From assembly GCA_028292145.1 (NCBI GenBank), contig JAQGMX010000130.1, forward strand, positions 1 to 10,243: a DNA stretch of 10,243 bases. The letters run 5' to 3'. A program made the position numbers and the translations under genes. The notes beneath the pieces were generated by a model. The model was not told where the DNA came from, did not search any database, and saw only the letters and a list, made by a program, of their open reading frames with translations. Position 1 is the stretch's first letter, and every line of letters starts with the position of its first letter. The DNA is from Variovorax sp. (lineage in GTDB: Bacteria; Pseudomonadota; Gammaproteobacteria; Burkholderiales; Burkholderiaceae_C). Of the stretch, positions 7,323 through 10,243 are shown one piece after another.

Positions 7323-8188
7323 CCGCTTCACGCACTTTTCAGGCTGGTGCATCGCTGCTGGCGGCCCTGCTGCTCGGCGCCTGCGCCAGCGCCAGCGAGC
7401 CCAAGGGCGTCTACCCCGCTGCCGTGGAGCAGCAGCTCCAGCGCAACGCCGCCGAAGCACCGGCCGGCACGCCGGCGGACAGCGAGGAAACCTATCTCCG
7501 CCTGGTCGCACAGATGCAGCGCGACGGGCTCTGGTTCGCCTCGCTCGCCCACATCGACGCGCTGGAGCAGCGCTGGGGCAGCACGTCGCCGTCGGTCCGG
7601 CTGCGGGCCGATGCGCTCCGCCAGACGGAACAACCCGACGCGGCGCGCGCCGCTTATGAAAAGCTCGTCGGAACGCCGCTGGAAGCCGCCGGCTACCACG
7701 GCCTCGGCCTCATCGCAGCAAGCAGGCGCGACGATGCGGAAGCCATTCGCTTCTTCGAACTGGCGCGACAGCGGAACCCGACCGACGGTGTGCTGCTCGG
7801 CGATCTCGGCTATGCCCATCTGCGTGCCGGCCGCATTGCCGAGGCACGCATCCCGCTGATGCAGGCGATCCAGCTCAAGCCGGACGACCCGCAGGTGCAG
7901 GTCAACGTCGCCCTCTACCTGCAAGCCAGCGGACAGGCCGCACAGGCGGAGGCCTTGATGAACGCCTACAAGATGGCGCCCAGGACCCGGACCGCAGTCC
8001 ACGACGGGGCGCTTTCGCTGGTCGAGCTGCAGCGTAACGGCGGCGCGGAGTCGGCGACGCCGCGGCCGATTGCCGGAGAGGTCGCGAACCTGAGTTATCA
8101 GCGCTACCTCGACAGCTTCAAGCGCCCGATACCGGAACACTTGAGCACGACCGTGCGCAGCGCCGGCGCCGGCCGTGCATCCCCGTAA
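7319..8188 (+). CDS. tadD: TadD TPR-repeat lipoprotein
   Basis: A 289-residue lipoprotein with tetratricopeptide repeats. TadD proteins are required for Flp pilus biogenesis in studied species and are suspected of a pilotin-like role for the secretin. Starting at ATG 7319 gives a short lipoprotein signal peptide ending in the lipobox LGAC (residues 19-22), so Cys22 would be lipidated. Residue +2 is Ala, not Asp, which fits outer-membrane sorting. TPR-like helices run from about 57 to 222. The clearest are AAGYHGLGLIAASRRDDAEA (123-142) and LLGDLGYAHLRAGRIAEARI (159-178), each followed by a helix ending in NPTD or KPDD. The C-terminal 60 residues are not repeat-like. The start overlaps the tadC stop as ATGA. 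The same frame is open far upstream (to 6653), but that part is an artefact of tadC codon use and would bury the signal peptide. Confidence 0.92.
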   Translation: MTASRTFQAGASLLAALLLGACASASEPKGVYPAAVEQQLQRNAAEAPAGTPADSEETYLRLVAQMQRDGLWFASLAHIDALEQRWGSTSPSVRLRADALRQTEQPDAARAAYEKLVGTPLEAAGYHGLGLIAASRRDDAEAIRFFELARQRNPTDGVLLGDLGYAHLRAGRIAEARIPLMQAIQLKPDDPQVQVNVALYLQASGQAAQAEALMNAYKMAPRTRTAVHDGALSLVELQRNGGAESATPRPIAGEVANLSYQRYLDSFKRPIPEHLSTTVRSAGAGRASP

Positions 8189-8190
8189 GG
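8187..8190 (+). promoter_or_regulatory. Ribosome binding site for tadE
   Basis: AAGG lies 8 bases before the ATG at 8199 and overlaps the tadD stop codon. It favours ATG 8199 over the in-frame GTG at 8175, which would overlap tadD by 14 bases and lengthen the leader by 8 residues. Confidence 0.6.
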
Positions 8191-8198
8191 CGCTTGCC

Positions 8199-8648
8199 AT
8201 GAAAACCCGGCGCACCCAGCGCGGCGTCTATGCGGTCGAGTTCGCTTTCGTGTTCCTGATGTTCTTCGCGTTGCTCTACGCCAGCCTGTGCTTCGGACTG
8301 CTGTTCGCTTTTCGTGCCGGCCTCCAGAACGCAGCCGAGGACGGCGCGCGCGCCGCCCTGCGCTATCAGGTCGACCTGCCCTCGCGCACCGCGCGCGCCG
8401 CTGCGGTCGCGCTCCAGCGCACCAGCGGCTGGCTGCCGGTGACGCCGACCGTCGCGGCGCAGGTCTGCGGCGTCGAAAGCAACCAGTGCGTCACGCCGGT
8501 CTGCAGCCTCGACTGGTCGCAACGCTGCCAGATCGTCGTCACGGTGACGGCGGGTGGCCTGCGCCGGCTGATGCCGGCACTGAACTTCGCCATGCCCGAC
8601 ACGCTGACCGGGCGCGCCACGGTGCTGCTCGACGGGCGGTCGCTGTGA
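8199..8648 (+). CDS. tadE: TadE-type minor pseudopilin
   Basis: A 149-residue TadE-like protein, expected to be processed by the Tad prepilin peptidase and to act as a minor pseudopilin. The N-terminus carries a short basic leader and the processing motif QRG/VYAVEF. Cleavage would fall after Gly9, and Glu14 is at +5 of the mature protein, as in processed pseudopilins. A hydrophobic helix follows (about 15-38), then the typical AAEDGARAA stretch (45-53). The periplasmic part contains four cysteines within 21 residues (90, 97, 102, 110), which could form two disulfides. The C-terminal PDTLTGRATVLL is matched in the next gene. The ATG at 8199 has AAGG 8 bases upstream. GTG 8175 is an alternative start. 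The gene ends in a GTGA overlap with the next one. Which of this pair corresponds to TadE and which to TadF of characterised systems is decided here by order only. Confidence 0.87.
   Translation: MKTRRTQRGVYAVEFAFVFLMFFALLYASLCFGLLFAFRAGLQNAAEDGARAALRYQVDLPSRTARAAAVALQRTSGWLPVTPTVAAQVCGVESNQCVTPVCSLDWSQRCQIVVTVTAGGLRRLMPALNFAMPDTLTGRATVLLDGRSL
8633..8643 (+). repeat. 11-base direct repeat, copy 1 (before tadF)
   Basis: CGGGCGGTCGC lies just before the tadF GTG at 8645 and recurs before the next gene start at 9130-9140. Its GGGCGG could pair weakly with the anti-Shine-Dalgarno sequence. In such GC-rich DNA a chance match is possible. Confidence 0.4.
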
Positions 8649-9127
8649 GCGCGCACCGCCTATCGCGACGCCTGCAGCGAGGTATTGCCGCAGTCGAGTT
8701 CGCGCTGGTACTCGGTTTGCTGCTGGTGATGCTCTACGGCATCGCGACCTTCGGCGCGGCGCTCTACATCCAGCAGGCGGTGTCGCGCGCTGCTGAAGAC
8801 GGCGCCCGTGCCGCGCCGTTGCTGCCGCCGCTGATGCTGCAGAACAGCCAGGCGGCAGCCGTCGAGCAGATCAAGGGCGCGGTGCGCGATTCGCTCGCCG
8901 GATCGCTGATCGTGCCGGCCGCGGGCAACGTCATGCCGGCCGCCCGGCGCAGCTGGATCGCCAGCCATGTGACGGTGACCGTCGTCGCCGCAGGCGCGCT
9001 GGTCACGGTCACGGTGAGTTATCCGTACAGCCTCAACCGCGTGTTGCCATCGGTGCCGATGTTCGATGCGAGCCGCTGGATGCCGAACACGTTGACCAGC
9101 CGGGCGACGGCGGTTCTGTATTCCTGA
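8645..9127 (+). CDS. tadF: TadF/TadE-like minor pseudopilin
   Basis: A 160-residue TadE/TadF-family protein. The leader is basic (RLSRRLQRG) and the processing motif QRG/IAAVEF predicts cleavage after Gly13 with Glu18 at +5. A hydrophobic helix spans about 19-41. It is followed by AAEDGARAA (49-57), identical over nine residues to the preceding gene. The C-terminal PNTLTSRATAVL (147-158) also matches the neighbour's PDTLTGRATVLL, so the two are tandem paralogues. Unlike its neighbour it has no cysteine. The GTG start at 8645 overlaps the tadE stop as GTGA, which implies translational coupling. No strong Shine-Dalgarno sequence is seen, only GGGCGG at 8634-8639. The open frame upstream to 8288 is an out-of-frame reading of tadE. 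The assignment as TadF rather than a second TadE rests on position and is the less certain part of the call. Confidence 0.85.
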   Translation: MSAHRLSRRLQRGIAAVEFALVLGLLLVMLYGIATFGAALYIQQAVSRAAEDGARAAPLLPPLMLQNSQAAAVEQIKGAVRDSLAGSLIVPAAGNVMPAARRSWIASHVTVTVVAAGALVTVTVSYPYSLNRVLPSVPMFDASRWMPNTLTSRATAVLYS

Positions 9128-9129
9128 AT

Positions 9130-9140
9130 CGGGCGGTCGC
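9130..9140 (+). repeat. 11-base direct repeat, copy 2 (before tadG)
   Basis: This is the same 11 bases as at 8633-8643, ending immediately before the tadG ATG at 9141. It fills most of the 13-base gap between tadF and tadG and may provide a weak ribosome binding site. Confidence 0.4.
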
Positions 9141-10243
9141 ATGCGCCAGACCTGCCTCACGCATCGCTTCCCAAGCCGCAGGCAACGCGGCTCCATCGTG
9201 GTCACCGCAGCCATGGCGCTGAGCCTGATCGTCATGGTGCTGCTGGGCAGCGAGATGGCCTATCTCTTCTACATGAAGCGCGAGTTCCAGAAGACGGCCG
9301 ACCTGGCAGCGCTCGCCGGTGCGCAGAAGCTGCTGCCTTCGCCCGGCGTCGACATCTGCGCCAATGCCAGAACCCAGGCAATCCAGAACGCGGCGAACAA
9401 CATGGCAGGCATCGCGCTGACGACCGTCGAATGCGGCCAGTGGGCCAGCAGCATCGCGGGCGAGCGGCATTTCACGAGCGGCGGCACCGACCCGAATGCC
9501 TTGCGCGTCACGATCAGGTCCGCGCCGCCGGTGTCGATCCTGCCGAACCTCGGCGGCGCCCGGACCATTGCCGTCGAGGCCCTCGCCATGCTCGACGCGC
9601 CCGTCGCCGCGATCTCGGTCACGCCGCGCCTGCTGCGGACCGGCGGCGATTCGACGCTCGGCGCTTCGCTCAAGGCGATCGGCCTGAACATCGACAACAG
9701 CATCCTCGTCGGCTACGAAGGCCTGGCGACGGTGCCTATCACCCCGGGCGGCCTGCTCTGCGCGATTCCCGGCGCCGCGCTGTGCCCTGCGGCGAACATC
9801 TCGGTCGCCAGCTTGAACAGCCTGCTTGACACCGACATCACGCTGGGACAGCTTCTCGATGCCGTCGTCGCGGCCAGCGGGCGGACCGACCTGCTCAATG
9901 CCAACGTCATGTTGGTGAACGCGCTCAAGACCACGCTCGGCGTGACGGCGCTGGATATGCGGCTGGGCTCCGCCAGCGGTGCTTCGGCGCTGTTCGCGAC
10001 CATCACGGCACCGAACGGCTACGCCGCGCTCAGCTCTCAGCTCAACGCGCTGGATGTGATCCGCACCGCCATCGGCGTCGCAAGCTCGGGTCATGCGGTC
10101 GACATCCCGTCGCTCGACATCTCGTTGCTCGGGCTGGCAAGAGTGACGGCGAAGATGGGCGTCGTCGAGCCGCCTTCGATCGCGATCGGCCGCAAGGGCA
10201 TCACGGCGTACAGCGCGCAGGTCCGTACGTTCATCCATGTGCG
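9141..10243 (+). CDS. tadG: TadG-like Flp pilus assembly protein, 3' end missing
   Basis: An open frame runs from ATG 9141 to the window edge without a stop (367 complete codons, then 2 bases). The N-terminus is basic (about 8-16, ending RRQRG), followed by one membrane segment (about 19-43). Then comes KREFQKTADLAALAGAQKL (46-64), which is the characteristic start of TadG-like proteins, equivalent to the usual LQ-ADAAALAGA motif. TadG is a membrane-anchored accessory protein of the Tad machine facing the periplasm. The leader resembles those of TadE and TadF, but the residue at +5 after the Gly is Thr22 rather than Glu, so processing by the prepilin peptidase is not expected. The remainder is Ala/Leu/Gly-rich with repeated SLxxSLL-like stretches and cysteines at 74, 98, 207 and 215. 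I see no von Willebrand A MIDAS motif (DxSxS) in the visible part. It starts 13 bases after tadF. Confidence 0.82.
   Translation, partial: MRQTCLTHRFPSRRQRGSIVVTAAMALSLIVMVLLGSEMAYLFYMKREFQKTADLAALAGAQKLLPSPGVDICANARTQAIQNAANNMAGIALTTVECGQWASSIAGERHFTSGGTDPNALRVTIRSAPPVSILPNLGGARTIAVEALAMLDAPVAAISVTPRLLRTGGDSTLGASLKAIGLNIDNSILVGYEGLATVPITPGGLLCAIPGAALCPAANISVASLNSLLDTDITLGQLLDAVVAASGRTDLLNANVMLVNALKTTLGVTALDMRLGSASGASALFATITAPNGYAALSSQLNALDVIRTAIGVASSGHAVDIPSLDISLLGLARVTAKMGVVEPPSIAIGRKGITAYSAQVRTFIHV

Noticed and set aside
8969..9017. GTGACGGTGACC/GGTCACGGTCAC short repeats inside tadF
   Set aside because: They encode alternating Val-Thr beta-strand residues (VTVTV) in the TadF periplasmic part. 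The repetition is explained by protein sequence and codon bias.
9033..10238. Minus-strand open frame of 401 codons at the right end
   Set aside because: It is opposite the end of tadF and the open tadG frame, which has a clear TadG-like N-terminus and fits the operon. The antisense product has Arg/Asp/Ala-biased composition and no motif.

Overview
The window is one uninterrupted run of plus-strand genes that together form most of a tad (tight adherence / Flp pilus) locus, a type IVc pilus system. GC content is high, third codon positions are strongly G/C, and the genes are packed with gaps of 13 bases or less or with short overlaps. The gene order (prepilin peptidase, cpaB, cpaC, cpaE/tadZ, cpaF/tadA, tadB, tadC, tadD, tadE, tadF, tadG) and the presence of an outer-membrane secretin and a lipoprotein point to a Gram-negative proteobacterium. 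A betaproteobacterium is my best guess from the order and base composition, but that is inference and no lineage marker is present.

Layout: 1-500 is the 3' part of a TadV/CpaA-type prepilin peptidase, cut by the window edge. 505-1422 is CpaB/RcpC. 1434-2777 is the CpaC/RcpA secretin. 2791-4026 is the CpaE/TadZ MinD-like localization protein. 4029-5408 is the CpaF/TadA secretion ATPase. 5401-6378 and 6375-7322 are the two inner-membrane platform proteins TadB and TadC. 7319-8188 is the TadD TPR lipoprotein. 8199-8648 and 8645-9127 are two TadE/TadF-type minor pseudopilins. 9141 to the end is a TadG-like protein, cut by the right edge. No tRNA, rRNA, mobile element, CRISPR array, internal promoter or terminator was seen, and there is no gene-free stretch longer than 13 bases.

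How the genes work together (family knowledge): the peptidase trims the leaders of the Flp pilin and of the TadE/TadF pseudopilins. TadZ helps place the machine. TadA hydrolyses ATP to drive assembly through the TadB/TadC platform. The pilus leaves through the CpaC secretin with CpaB and the TadD lipoprotein at the envelope. TadE, TadF and TadG are minor or anchoring components. The major pilin gene flp is not in the window and is expected just upstream. No rcpB/cpaD gene lies between the secretin and tadZ.

This is a recognisable system rather than a new one. The points most worth a second look are the TadZ P-loop lacking its usual lysines, the tandem TadE/TadF paralogy with a cysteine cluster in only one partner, a TadG that keeps the arginine-glycine leader but not the +5 glutamate, and the chain of stop-start overlaps suggesting translational coupling.
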